Origin: Algoriphagus sp.
GTDB taxonomy: Bacteria > Bacteroidota > Bacteroidia > Cytophagales > Cyclobacteriaceae
Length of the DNA: 64,000 nt
Assembly (NCBI RefSeq): GCF_013373065.1
Contig: NZ_JABXIN010000005.1
Location: forward strand, 78,616 to 142,615
Direction of reading: 5' to 3'
In this document: piece after piece, positions 16,606 through 25,021 of the stretch
How the letters are laid out: each line of letters begins with the position of its first letter
Numbering within the stretch: position 1 is the first letter of the stretch
Position numbers and translations under genes: made by a program
The notes under the pieces: generated by a model
What the model saw: the letters and a program-made list of their open reading frames with translations, nothing else
The model's database searches: none
What the model was told of the DNA's origin: nothing

Positions 16606-17519
16606 GACCTGAATTCGAGGTAACGATATTGGGGAATACTTCTTCTATTCCCGTACACGGCAGAAACCATTCTGCTCAAATTGTCCAAATTGGACAGGAG
16701 TTGATACTTATCGACTGCGGAGAAGCAACCCAAATCCAACTTCGGAAATTCAAAATCAAAACCTCCAAACTAGACTACATCTTCATTTCCCATCTCCACG
16801 GAGATCATTACTTAGGATTAGTAGGCCTGCTTTCAAGTTTCCATTTAGGAAAACGAAGCAGGCCTTTGACAATTTATGGACCACAAGGTTTGGATGAAAT
16901 CATCACCACTCACTTTCGCTGGAGCAATACGAGACTTTCTTATCCTATTCATTTTCAGGAAACTAAGGATGATCAGCTAAATTTATTACTGAATCATCCA
17001 AAGTTTATGGTTTATAGCTTTCCTCTAAAACATCGGCTTCCTACTACAGGCTTTCTTGTCCGTGAAAAACCAAGGTTGAGGAACTTGATCAAAGCAAAAT
17101 TAGAGGAGCAAAAATTACCATTAGAAGCTATTCAATCGCTGAGACAGGGAATGGATCACATCGGAGTTGATGGCTCATTTTATGCCGTAAGGGAATATTG
17201 CTATCCACCGGATCCCGTCAGAGCGTATGCCTATTGTTCGGACACGATTTATTGGCCGGACTTGAAAGACTATATCCAAGGGGTTGATTTGCTTTATCAT
17301 GAATCCACCTTTCTTGAACCAGATAAAGAGCGAGCTTCGGTCACATTCCATTCCACAGCTTCTCAAGCGGCAGAAATTGCAAAAATGAGTAAAGTCAAAA
17401 AACTCCTTTTAGGACATTTTTCTTCTCGATACAAAGATTTGACAGGGATGAAGAATGAAGCTGAAACCATCTTCCAAGAGGTTGAGTTGAGTGAAGAAGG
17501 AAAAACTTACAGCATATGA
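16602..17519 (+). CDS. rnz: Ribonuclease Z
   Basis: A 305-residue metallo-beta-lactamase-fold nuclease that trims tRNA 3' ends. The zinc motif HLHGDH is at about 64-69, preceded by FEVTILGNTSSIP and LIDCGEATQIQL. Downstream are AYCSDTIYWPDL and LLLGHFSSRY. The start is a TTG inside the STAS stop codon (TTGA overlap); no ATG gives the conserved N-terminal strand, so TTG is preferred. The next gene, a queuosine precursor transporter, starts inside this stop codon, making a small tRNA-maturation cluster. Confidence 0.92.
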   Translation: MRPEFEVTILGNTSSIPVHGRNHSAQIVQIGQELILIDCGEATQIQLRKFKIKTSKLDYIFISHLHGDHYLGLVGLLSSFHLGKRSRPLTIYGPQGLDEIITTHFRWSNTRLSYPIHFQETKDDQLNLLLNHPKFMVYSFPLKHRLPTTGFLVREKPRLRNLIKAKLEEQKLPLEAIQSLRQGMDHIGVDGSFYAVREYCYPPDPVRAYAYCSDTIYWPDLKDYIQGVDLLYHESTFLEPDKERASVTFHSTASQAAEIAKMSKVKKLLLGHFSSRYKDLTGMKNEAETIFQEVELSEEGKTYSI

Positions 17520-18307
17520 CTCACACCGAATCCGCAAAAAAAACCAATCTATTTATGGTGCTGGGATCGATATTCCTAACCAATGCCATTTTAGCGGAAA
17601 TCATTGGAGTTAAAATCTTTTCTGCAGAAAAGACCTTCGGCTTTGAGCCGGTAAGTTGGACCTTCTTTGATGAGTATGTGCTGGATTTCAATTTGACGGC
17701 CGGTGCAGTTATCTGGCCCATCGTTTTTATAACTACCGATATCATCAATGAATATTTCGGAAAGCAAGGCGTTCGAAAAGTAAGTTTTATTACTGCCGGC
17801 TTGATTGCCTATATTTTTGTTGTCATCACAGTAGTCACCAAATTAGTTCCTGCTGATTTCTGGCTGGAAGTTAACGCGATAACACCTTTTGGAGAAGAGT
17901 TTGACATCTCCTATGCTTTCAATACCATATTCAGACAAGGCTTAGGAATTATTGTTGGTTCGCTAACCGCCTTTTTATTGGGACAATTGGTGGATGTCTT
18001 TGTTTTCCAACGCCTACGCGCGGTTACAGGATCAAAAATGATTTGGCTTCGAGCAACCGGTTCCACCTTGGTTAGTCAGTTTTTTGACTCTTTTGTCGTC
18101 TTGGGCATTGCATTTTATTTGTTTGGTAATTGGAGCATCAGTCAGGTAGTTGCGGTTGGAATCATCAATTATGTCTATAAATTCACAGTAGCAATTGTCC
18201 TCACCCCACTATTATATGTGGGCCATAGCCTTATTGATCAGTATCTAGGAAAAGAATTAGCTGAAAAAATGATGAAGGAAGCATCCTCAGATCGAACCTT
18301 TTTATAG
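17516..18307 (+). CDS. yhhQ: Queuosine precursor transporter (YhhQ/VUT family)
   Basis: A 263-residue membrane protein with about six hydrophobic segments. Family blocks are NAILAEIIGVKIF, TAGAVIWPIVFITTDIINEY (the charged DIINEYFG motif), and LRATGSTLVSQFFDSFVVLG. Members import the queuosine precursor preQ0/preQ1 used to modify tRNA wobble position 34. The 4-base overlap with rnz supports a tRNA-related role. The frame has only this plausible start. It is followed by a non-coding gap with the promoter of the DEAD-box gene. Confidence 0.88.
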   Translation: MTHTESAKKTNLFMVLGSIFLTNAILAEIIGVKIFSAEKTFGFEPVSWTFFDEYVLDFNLTAGAVIWPIVFITTDIINEYFGKQGVRKVSFITAGLIAYIFVVITVVTKLVPADFWLEVNAITPFGEEFDISYAFNTIFRQGLGIIVGSLTAFLLGQLVDVFVFQRLRAVTGSKMIWLRATGSTLVSQFFDSFVVLGIAFYLFGNWSISQVVAVGIINYVYKFTVAIVLTPLLYVGHSLIDQYLGKELAEKMMKEASSDRTFL

Positions 18308-18389
18308 TCCATTATACTTTTTCTTGCCGAATATTTTTCTAAGAATTGCTAAATATTTTTAAGAATATTCTAAATGATTATTCACATCC

Positions 18390-18421
18390 TTTGTTTTACA
18401 AAATAATTATCCATACTTTTG
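18390..18421 (+). promoter_or_regulatory. Strong Bacteroidota promoter for the DEAD-box helicase gene
   Basis: TTTG (18390-18393) and TACTTTTG (18414-18421) are separated by exactly 20 bases, an excellent match to the TTTG / TAnnTTTG consensus of the primary sigma factor. Transcription would start near 18427, leaving a leader of about 97 bases before the ATG at 18524. Confidence 0.8.
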
Positions 18422-18463
18422 CACCGTCAATTTTGATACAGAAATTTTTTTTCTGAACCGTGA

Positions 18464-18519
18464 TTTCCTTACTGTCGCTTGTCTGGGATCAAGGAACATG
18501 GCAGGAAAAAGTAAGGAAA
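18464..18519 (+). promoter_or_regulatory. Start-occluding 10-bp stem in the DEAD-box mRNA leader
   Basis: TTTCCTTACT (18464-18473) pairs perfectly with AGTAAGGAAA (18510-18519). The 3' strand ends four bases before the ATG and contains the only purine-rich ribosome-binding candidate (AAGGAAA). The enclosed 36 bases hold a small CTTG/CAAG hairpin (18478-18493), and another CAGAAA/TTTCTG hairpin lies at 18439-18455. Folding would hide the start region; the helicase itself could open it. Regulation is inferred. Confidence 0.6.
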
Positions 18520-18523
18520 CATC

Positions 18524-20245
18524 ATGGAAAACAACACAAAATTCTCAGACCTGGGGATTTCTAAAGAAATCTTACAGGCAGTGGAAGAGATGGGCTATAC
18601 CCAACCTTCCCCCATTCAAGAACAAGCTATCCCCTACATCCTAGAAGGTCATGACGTAATTGGTCAGGCTCAAACTGGAACAGGAAAAACTGCTGCATTT
18701 GCCATTCCAATCATTGATTTGGTAGATCCAGATTTTCACAAGCCTCAGGCAATTATTCTTTGCCCTACCCGAGAGCTTGCTGTTCAAGTTGAAGGGGAAT
18801 TTCAAAAACTTGCCAAGTATCACCGAAAAATCAGTTCTGTAGCCATTTATGGAGGCGAATCAATTGACAAGCAGATTCGAATCCTCAAGAAAGGTGTACA
18901 AATTGTAGTCGGTACTCCAGGCCGTGTTCAAGATCATATTGATCGAGGAACATTGAAATTGGATGATGCAGGAATCATCGTTTTGGACGAGGCAGATGAA
19001 ATGCTAGATATGGGATTCCGGGACGATATTGAAGCAATCCTTCAGGAAATGCCAGAAGAAAGACAAACCGTCTTCTTCTCTGCAACCATGGCCAAACCTA
19101 TCATGGATTTGACCAGAAAGTATCAGAACGAGCCACATATCATCAAAATCGCTAAAAAAGAATTGACGGTAGATCGGATAGAGCAAATCTATTATGAGGT
19201 AAAACCAACCTTAAAGATGGAATTGATGGTTCGATTGATGACCGTAAATAATTACAACCTATCAGTCGTTTTCTGTAACACCAAGCGAATGACTGACGAG
19301 GTGACCGAATCTTTGGGTTCTAGAGGAATCTTAGCCGAAGCCCTACACGGAGACCTTTCGCAAGCTCAACGTGACAAGGTGATGGGCAAATTCCGAAAAG
19401 GACTTTGCAATGTCTTGGTAGCAACTGACGTAGCTGCAAGAGGAATTGACGTAGACAATGTAGAGGCTGTCTTCAATTTTGATTTGCCTTTGGATGAAGA
19501 ATACTATGTTCACCGAATCGGTAGAACAGGTCGTGCTGGAAAATCCGGTGTGGCGATCAACTTTGTGACCGGTCGACGTGACATGCACAAAATCAATGAT
19601 TTAGAGCGGTTCACGAAAGCGAGTATTTCCCGAATGGACCCTCCTTCCGTGTCTGAACTGATCGAAATGAAAAAGCGACAGTTAGTAAAGGACGTGCATC
19701 GTACCCTTGCCAAAGAAGAAGACAATCAAATCTTTGAAGAAACCTTGGGTCAACTATTAACAGAAGGTTTGACTCCTGAGCAAGTTGCACTTGGTCTTAT
19801 CAAAATGACTATGGGTGAGGCTGTTCAAGAATTAAGAGATCAGGATTTCTCCTTGCCTTCTTACCAAGATCGAAGAAGAGAGCGAGGCGAGCGATCTGAA
19901 AGAGGCGGTCGATTCGAAAGAGGAGGAAGAGATGGAGGTCGTGAGCGAAGAGGCGATCGTAGAGAGGGTGGCCGTGAGCGAAGAGGTGGCGGAAGAGCTA
20001 CCGAAGCCAATATGACACGTCTGTTCCTGAACTTAGGTAAAAAGGATAGAATTCGCCCAAATGATATCGTAGGAGCCATCGCAGGAGAAGCCGGAATCCC
20101 CGGAAAGAGCATTGGTGGAATTGATATCTATGAGAATTTCTCTTTTGTGGATGTGCCGAAAAAAGATGCAGATCACGTGATTCGCACCATGAAGCAGAAC
20201 ACCATCAAAGGAAAATCCGTAAACATGGAAATATCAAAAGGTTGA
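18524..20245 (+). CDS. deaD: DEAD-box RNA helicase with RGG-like linker and DbpA-type RNA-binding domain
   Basis: A 573-residue CsdA/DeaD-type helicase. Q motif FSDLGISKEILQAVEEMGY, motif I AQTGTGKT (49-56), PTRELAVQ, DEAD in VLDEADEMLDMGF, SAT, ATDVAARGID and HRIGRTGRAG are all intact. A basic Arg/Gly/Glu-rich segment at about 452-497 is followed by a DbpA-type RRM (LFLNLGKKDRIRPNDIVGAI) to the end. Such enzymes remodel structured RNA in ribosome assembly and cold response. The gene has its own strong promoter and a structured leader, suggesting self-control. Confidence 0.93.
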   Translation: MENNTKFSDLGISKEILQAVEEMGYTQPSPIQEQAIPYILEGHDVIGQAQTGTGKTAAFAIPIIDLVDPDFHKPQAIILCPTRELAVQVEGEFQKLAKYHRKISSVAIYGGESIDKQIRILKKGVQIVVGTPGRVQDHIDRGTLKLDDAGIIVLDEADEMLDMGFRDDIEAILQEMPEERQTVFFSATMAKPIMDLTRKYQNEPHIIKIAKKELTVDRIEQIYYEVKPTLKMELMVRLMTVNNYNLSVVFCNTKRMTDEVTESLGSRGILAEALHGDLSQAQRDKVMGKFRKGLCNVLVATDVAARGIDVDNVEAVFNFDLPLDEEYYVHRIGRTGRAGKSGVAINFVTGRRDMHKINDLERFTKASISRMDPPSVSELIEMKKRQLVKDVHRTLAKEEDNQIFEETLGQLLTEGLTPEQVALGLIKMTMGEAVQELRDQDFSLPSYQDRRRERGERSERGGRFERGGRDGGRERRGDRREGGRERRGGGRATEANMTRLFLNLGKKDRIRPNDIVGAIAGEAGIPGKSIGGIDIYENFSFVDVPKKDADHVIRTMKQNTIKGKSVNMEISKG

Positions 20246-20270
20246 TTATAGGTTAAGGTTAATTTGGTTT

Positions 20271-20303
20271 AAGCACATTTCTTTCGGGAAATGTGCTTTT
20301 TTT
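20271..20303 (+). terminator. Terminator after DEAD-box gene
   Basis: AAGCACATTTC (20271-20281) pairs with GAAATGTGCTT (20288-20298), an 11-bp perfect stem with a 6-base loop, followed by a T-run to 20303. The rsmE start lies 17 bases further on, so rsmE probably depends on its own promoter or on read-through. Confidence 0.92.
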
Positions 20304-20319
20304 GTGTAAAAATGGATCT

Positions 20320-21024
20320 ATGCCTCTCTTTTTTCAGGAAAATAGCACCGCTCCTATCATCACTCTAAGTCTCGATGAGTCCAAGCATTTGATTCGGGTA
20401 TTACGGCACAAAACCGGAGATGAAGTTCAAGTTACCGATGGAGCCGGAAACCTTTTTCATTGCAAAATCAGCATTCCTGATCCCAAAAAAACACAACTGA
20501 CAGTCGTATCTACAGAAATCATCCCGGAAGAAGATTTTCAAATTCATTTGGCAATTTCCCCAACCAAAAGTCCAGACCGAATAGAGTGGATGGTGGAAAA
20601 AATTACTGAAATCGGATTTGATACGCTTTATTTAATGAAAAGCCAGCATTCTGAGCGGACCTTTTTGAAAACAGATCGGCTGGAAAAAAAGATTGTTTCA
20701 GCCTGCAAACAGAGCAAGCAATATCGAAAACCTAATATCCAAAGTGATTGGGATTTCAAGGACTTGATTAGCTCCAAAGAATTCGAGGACTTCCAAAAAT
20801 TCATTGCTTATGTAGACGAGGATCATCAAAATCATCTTTTTGATGTAGCAAAAGCAAAAGGAAAGTACTTGATTCTAATTGGACCAGAAGGAGATTTTGA
20901 TCCTCAGGAAATCAAAGAAGCCCTAGCAAATGGATTCCTACCTGTTTCATTGGGAAAAAGTCGGCTCCGTACCGAAACTGCGGGATTGGCAGCCGTACAG
21001 ATGCTACAGATAATCAACAGGTAA
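20320..21024 (+). CDS. rsmE: 16S rRNA m3U1498 methyltransferase
   Basis: A 234-residue SPOUT-class methyltransferase. It starts MPLFFQENSTAPIITLSLDE; the frame is open upstream from a GTG at 20293, but that codon lies inside the terminator and the conserved N-terminus begins at 20320. Key blocks are SKHLIRVLRHKTGDEVQVTD, SPTKSPDRIEWMVEKITEIG, and the knot motifs LIGPEGDF and SLGKSRLRTETAGLAAVQML. It methylates uridine 1498 in 16S rRNA. Its place after a ribosome-linked helicase fits a ribosome-maturation theme. Confidence 0.93.
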   Translation: MPLFFQENSTAPIITLSLDESKHLIRVLRHKTGDEVQVTDGAGNLFHCKISIPDPKKTQLTVVSTEIIPEEDFQIHLAISPTKSPDRIEWMVEKITEIGFDTLYLMKSQHSERTFLKTDRLEKKIVSACKQSKQYRKPNIQSDWDFKDLISSKEFEDFQKFIAYVDEDHQNHLFDVAKAKGKYLILIGPEGDFDPQEIKEALANGFLPVSLGKSRLRTETAGLAAVQMLQIINR

Positions 21025-21150
21025 GCAATTTTTACCTCCTATTTCACTTGAGGACGTAGCCAATTAACTCAAGAAATTCTTAATTTAGAGTTGTGCTAAA
21101 ACCTTCACGCTAGAGGTTTATAAGTTTTTACATTTTTAAAGTCTAGAGTT

Positions 21151-21498
21151 GTGCCCTACAAAGAACGCGTTATCGAGAAAAAATACCACTCCATTGGTGA
21201 AGTGGCTTCTATGTTTAAAGTAGCTCCATCTTTAATCCGCTATTGGGAAGGTGAATTTGATATCATCCGACCCAAGAAGGATAAAAAGGGAAATCGCCGA
21301 TATACCAAGGATGATATTCAGAAAATCCGATACGTTTACCATTTGGTCAAGGAAAAAGGCTACACTTTGGATGGGGCCCGCGAAGTGATCGCACAAGGGA
21401 AAGAAAAGGGTTTGGACAAAGTTGAAGCGGTCCAAAAGCTTCAAGAAATCAAAGATTTTTTAATGACTTTGCGGGACGAAATCAATGGGAAATCTTGA
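21151..21498 (+). CDS. MerR-family transcriptional regulator
   Basis: A 115-residue protein with an N-terminal MerR helix-turn-helix (HSIGEVASMFKVAPSLIRYW, then GNRRYTKDDIQKIRYVYHLV) and a short coiled C-terminus (VEAVQKLQEIKDFLMTLRDE). It has no metal-binding cysteines or ligand domain. The start is a GTG at 21151, within an 11-base sequence (TAGAGTTGTGC) that also occurs at 21086-21096. It overlaps the dprA start by 14 bases. This short MerR type is commonly next to dprA in Bacteroidota; its target is unknown. Confidence 0.85.
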   Translation: MPYKERVIEKKYHSIGEVASMFKVAPSLIRYWEGEFDIIRPKKDKKGNRRYTKDDIQKIRYVYHLVKEKGYTLDGAREVIAQGKEKGLDKVEAVQKLQEIKDFLMTLRDEINGKS

Positions 21499-22603
21499 TC
21501 ATGAACAAATCCGTTATTTTCTAGCCTTATCCTTAGCTCCTAAAATTGGACCGGGCGTTTTAAAAGCTATTCTTGCCTACGCTGGTTCTGCGAAAGGATT
21601 TTTTGAAATCCCCAAAGGCAAAGCTTCTAAAATCCCGAAAGTAGGCCCTAAACTTCTTGCCATTCGGGAATCCAAAAATGAGTTGCTTCGAAAAGCAGAT
21701 GAGCTCATCAATCTTGCTGAGAAAAAGAATTTTCAAATTCGAACCTTTTTGGACCCAAAATTTCCCAATCGCCTTAAATCGATTGAAGATGCTCCTGCCC
21801 TTCTTTTTTCAAAAGGTGTTAATGACTTAGAATTTGAAAAATCCATTGGAATAGTAGGTACCCGAAGTGCAACTGATTATGGAAAATCAGCCACCCGAAA
21901 AATAGTAGAAGACCTTGCACTTTATAAACCTGTGATAGTTTCCGGACTTGCCTACGGGATAGACATTGAGGCTCACCGGGCAGCATTACAATCTGGTTTA
22001 CCCACCATAGCTGTAATGGGGTCCCCTATCGATCAAATTTACCCTGCTGTCCATCGAAAGACTGCAGAGCAATTGCAAGAAACAGGTGCCTTACTCAGTG
22101 AATATGCACCTGGGTCGAAGATGATGCCCGGGAATTTCCCGGCGAGAAACCGAATCATTGCTGGCCTCTCAGATGCATTGATAGTCGTAGAAGCTGCAGC
22201 AAAAGGAGGAGCACTGATCACTGCCGAAATTGCCTACAGTTATGATAAGGAAATTTTTGCGGTACCAGGAAACCTCCAATCGACCTATTCCGAAGGCTGC
22301 AATCATTTGATCAAAAAAATGAAAGCCTCTATCTACACCGGTCCTGATGATATTGCAGAGGCACTTTTTTGGTCCAAACCGGGTGAAAGCAAAGTTTCCA
22401 AACCCAAATTGGACTTGACACACCGGGACAAAGAAGAACAACTCATCCTTTCACTTCTGCAGGAAAAAGGAGAATCAGAAATCGATCAAATCTCTTACGC
22501 TACAGATATTCCTTTAGGGATATTATCCTCCAAATTATTATCTCTCGAATTTGAAGGAATAGTCAAGTCCCTACCGGGTAAAAAATTCAAATTGTTGGTT
22601 TGA
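21485..22603 (+). CDS. dprA: DNA-processing protein DprA
   Basis: A 372-residue protein with a helix-hairpin-helix N-terminus (about 1-75), the Rossmann DprA core (SIGIVGTRSATDYGKSATRK, VSGLAYGIDIEAHRAALQSG, ARNRIIAGLSDALIVVEAAA) and a C-terminal winged helix (about 310-372). DprA loads RecA onto incoming single-stranded DNA during natural transformation. All core glycines are present, so the protein looks functional. It overlaps the MerR gene and converges with the PepSY gene, whose stop codon is 1 base away. Confidence 0.95.
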   Translation: MGNLDHEQIRYFLALSLAPKIGPGVLKAILAYAGSAKGFFEIPKGKASKIPKVGPKLLAIRESKNELLRKADELINLAEKKNFQIRTFLDPKFPNRLKSIEDAPALLFSKGVNDLEFEKSIGIVGTRSATDYGKSATRKIVEDLALYKPVIVSGLAYGIDIEAHRAALQSGLPTIAVMGSPIDQIYPAVHRKTAEQLQETGALLSEYAPGSKMMPGNFPARNRIIAGLSDALIVVEAAAKGGALITAEIAYSYDKEIFAVPGNLQSTYSEGCNHLIKKMKASIYTGPDDIAEALFWSKPGESKVSKPKLDLTHRDKEEQLILSLLQEKGESEIDQISYATDIPLGILSSKLLSLEFEGIVKSLPGKKFKLLV

Positions 22604-22604
22604 C

Positions 22605-23156
22605 TTAGCGGGACTTAAGCTTACGAATCAACTTTGGGTAATACCAAAGATAGAAGCCACTTAAAGCCAAAAGGATTAATCCCAAAGAAGTCAAGGTCGA
22701 ATAAAAAAGCTTTGCGCCTTCGTCTCCTGCTGTGTAATAATCCACAATGCTTCCATCGTGAAGCTTTTCGATCCAGTCTGAATGACGGGTAGAAATGGAT
22801 AATACTTCTCCTGAATATCCGTCTACCTGAACCTCTGAAAAGTGTTTTTTAAAGGTAACCTTTGCAATGCCCTTATCCGGTCGAATATCAATTCGATCTA
22901 CTGCTGGATCTCTTCCAAGTTTGTGCATTTCCTCCTCCCCGATTCTAACCATTTCCGAGGGTAAAATCCAAGTTCCGTTTTCTACCTGTGTCTTTTGGGT
23001 TGGAGGCAGCAGCTCAACTTTCTTTTTCCAGGCAAGTAAAATGGAAGTGATGCCGATCAACAAGAAAAAAATGATCAAGGGAATCCCCAACCACTTATGA
23101 ATAGTTCTATAAAGCCGGACTGTCTTTGCTTTTTGCTGAATGGAGGAGTTTCCCAT
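22605..23156 (-). CDS. PepSY-domain membrane protein
   Basis: A 183-residue protein with an N-terminal helix (about 22-42, LGIPLIIFFLLIGITSILLAW), a periplasmic PepSY-like region (about 50-145, with IDIRPDKGIAKVTFKKHFSE and VDGYSGEVLSISTRHSDWIE) and a C-terminal helix (about 153-172). The ...YRTIHKWLGIPL... start is typical of PepSY-TM proteins often linked to iron uptake or reductase systems. None is adjacent here. It lies 6 bases downstream of the HMG-CoA lyase gene on the same strand. Confidence 0.8.
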   Translation of the reverse strand: MGNSSIQQKAKTVRLYRTIHKWLGIPLIIFFLLIGITSILLAWKKKVELLPPTQKTQVENGTWILPSEMVRIGEEEMHKLGRDPAVDRIDIRPDKGIAKVTFKKHFSEVQVDGYSGEVLSISTRHSDWIEKLHDGSIVDYYTAGDEGAKLFYSTLTSLGLILLALSGFYLWYYPKLIRKLKSR

Positions 23157-23162
23157 AGGTAC

Positions 23163-24011
23163 TTATAAAAAAATCGTATTCGCGAGTTTCATGGCTTCCC
23201 CAAGTTCCCCATGATTTAAATTCAAATCATATCCTTCTTGCTCCAAAGTTTCAATCATCACCTCTGTAGCCATATTCCCCACCAATTCATCCTTGGCCAT
23301 GGGACAACCTCCAAAACCCTGCAAGGCCCCATCAAATCTTCTACAACCTCCTTTTAGCCCTGCAATCACTTTCTCTTCAATTTGATCTTTTCGACTGTGC
23401 AAATGAGCTCCAAAAGTAATGTGGGGAAATGCCTGGGTTTGTACTTCAAATAGTTTGGAAATCAATTCCGGAGTGGCCACACCAATGGTATCACTCAACG
23501 AAATGGTCTTTATTTCCAATTCATCTAACTTCTGAACAAATTCTGCCACCAATTCAGGGGAATACGGATCGCCATAGGGATTTCCAAACCCCATACTAAG
23601 GTAAACCACCTGCTCTTTTCCCTTCACGTGACAAAGATTTTGGATGGTTTCTACTGTTTCCAATGCCTGGGCTATACTGGCTTTGGTATTTCGCTGTTGA
23701 AAAGTCTCAGAAAGAGAAAGCGGAAAACCCAAATAATCGATCTCTTCAAATTGAAGGGCATCCTCAGCGCCTCGAACATTGGCAACAATTGCCAAAAGTT
23801 TGGATTTGCTCTTATGAAGATCGAGCATTTCCAAAACTTCTGCAGTATCCCGCATCTGTGGAATGGCCTTGGGACTCACAAAACTCCCAAAATCAATAGT
23901 ATGAAAGCCCACTTCGAGCAATTGATTAATATAAGCAGCCTTGATGGCAGAGTCGATGTAATCGGGAAGCCCTTGCATGGCATCCCTCGGACATTCGATT
24001 AATTGAATCAT
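23163..24011 (-). CDS. Hydroxymethylglutaryl-CoA lyase
   Basis: A 282-residue TIM-barrel lyase of the HMGL family: ECPRDAMQ near the N-terminus (the usual PRDG.Q with Ala for Gly), GFHTIDFGSFVSPKAIPQM, SLSDTIGVATPELI, FGAHLHSR (metal-binding His pair) and the flexible-loop cysteine GGCPMAKDEL. It splits HMG-CoA into acetoacetate and acetyl-CoA, the last step of leucine breakdown. Homocitrate or isopropylmalate synthases share the fold, but the GGCP loop and short length favour HMGL. The other leucine genes are not in the window. Confidence 0.87.
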   Translation of the reverse strand: MIQLIECPRDAMQGLPDYIDSAIKAAYINQLLEVGFHTIDFGSFVSPKAIPQMRDTAEVLEMLDLHKSKSKLLAIVANVRGAEDALQFEEIDYLGFPLSLSETFQQRNTKASIAQALETVETIQNLCHVKGKEQVVYLSMGFGNPYGDPYSPELVAEFVQKLDELEIKTISLSDTIGVATPELISKLFEVQTQAFPHITFGAHLHSRKDQIEEKVIAGLKGGCRRFDGALQGFGGCPMAKDELVGNMATEVMIETLEQEGYDLNLNHGELGEAMKLANTIFL

Positions 24012-24063
24012 ACTCGAAGATAGGGAGAATCAAGAAAATGAATGGGAGGATTTGGAAGAGCGG

Positions 24064-25017
24064 TTAAAATACCTCCTTGGCAATCTTGTAAGTAGCATCC
24101 GCCTTACTCATGGTATAGAAATGCAAACTTGGAACTCCTGCCGCTACCAATTCCTTGGACTGCTCAATAGCCCAATCAATCCCCACTTCTTTTACCTCTG
24201 CATTCGTCTTACACTTCTCCAATTCATCCATCAGTGCATCCGGAAGATCCAAATAAAAAGTTCGTGGCAACATGGTGATTTGATTTACAGTCGTGATGGG
24301 CTTAATTCCCGGAATGATTGGAACCTCAATTCCTATTTCCCGGACTTTCTTGACAAATTCAAAATACTTCTGATTATCAAAAAACATCTGAGTCACGATG
24401 TATTCGGCTCCTTTATCAACTTTTTCTTTCAGGTATTTCAAGTCAAATTTCAAGGAAGGAGCCTCGAAATGCTTCTCAGGATAGCCGGCCACGCCAACGC
24501 AAAATTCGGTATGAAAACTGGTCTCAGTTTCCTCATGCAAGTATTTTCCTTGATTCATTCGGACGATTTGCTCCACCAATTCGCTTGCATAGTGATGCCC
24601 GTCTTTTTCAGGAATAAACTTCCCATCAGTTTTAGGGGCATCTCCACGCAAAGCCAGGACATTATCCACCCCGATAAAATTCAAATCAATCAACGCGTTC
24701 TCCGTTTCTTCCTTGGTGAATCCTCCACACAATAAATGCGGGACAGCATCCACATGAAAGCGGTTCATGATAGCTGCACAAATCCCCACCGTACCAGGTC
24801 TTTTTTTGGTACTTATCTTCTCCAAAAGTCCATTCGGATGCTTTTTGTAAATGTATTCCTCTCGATGGTAGGTTACATCCACGAAGGGAGGCTTGAATTC
24901 CATCAAAGGCTCAATTCCTTCCAACAAATCCTTCAAACTCTGCCCTTTTAAGGGTGGTAAAATCTCAAATGAAAAAAGCGTGGACTTCGCGTTTTTTAGG
25001 TGTTCAGTTATTTTCAT
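24064..25017 (-). CDS. metF: Methylenetetrahydrofolate reductase
   Basis: A 317-residue TIM-barrel flavoenzyme that reduces methylene-THF to methyl-THF, the methyl donor for the adjacent methionine synthase. Recognisable blocks are FSFEILPPLKGQS, VDVTYHR, GICAAIMNRFHVDAVPHLLC, NVLALRGDAPK, and YIVTQMFFDNQKYFEFVKKV. It is encoded 4 bases after the large metH part, inside the SAM-I-controlled transcript. The order metH-N, metH-C, metF forms a full methyl-transfer cassette. Confidence 0.95.
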   Translation of the reverse strand: MKITEHLKNAKSTLFSFEILPPLKGQSLKDLLEGIEPLMEFKPPFVDVTYHREEYIYKKHPNGLLEKISTKKRPGTVGICAAIMNRFHVDAVPHLLCGGFTKEETENALIDLNFIGVDNVLALRGDAPKTDGKFIPEKDGHHYASELVEQIVRMNQGKYLHEETETSFHTEFCVGVAGYPEKHFEAPSLKFDLKYLKEKVDKGAEYIVTQMFFDNQKYFEFVKKVREIGIEVPIIPGIKPITTVNQITMLPRTFYLDLPDALMDELEKCKTNAEVKEVGIDWAIEQSKELVAAGVPSLHFYTMSKADATYKIAKEVF

Positions 25018-25021
25018 GCGA

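Noticed and set aside
24052..24735. 227-residue plus-strand open frame opposite metF
   Set aside because: Overlaps the full metF gene on the other strand and has no coding signature.
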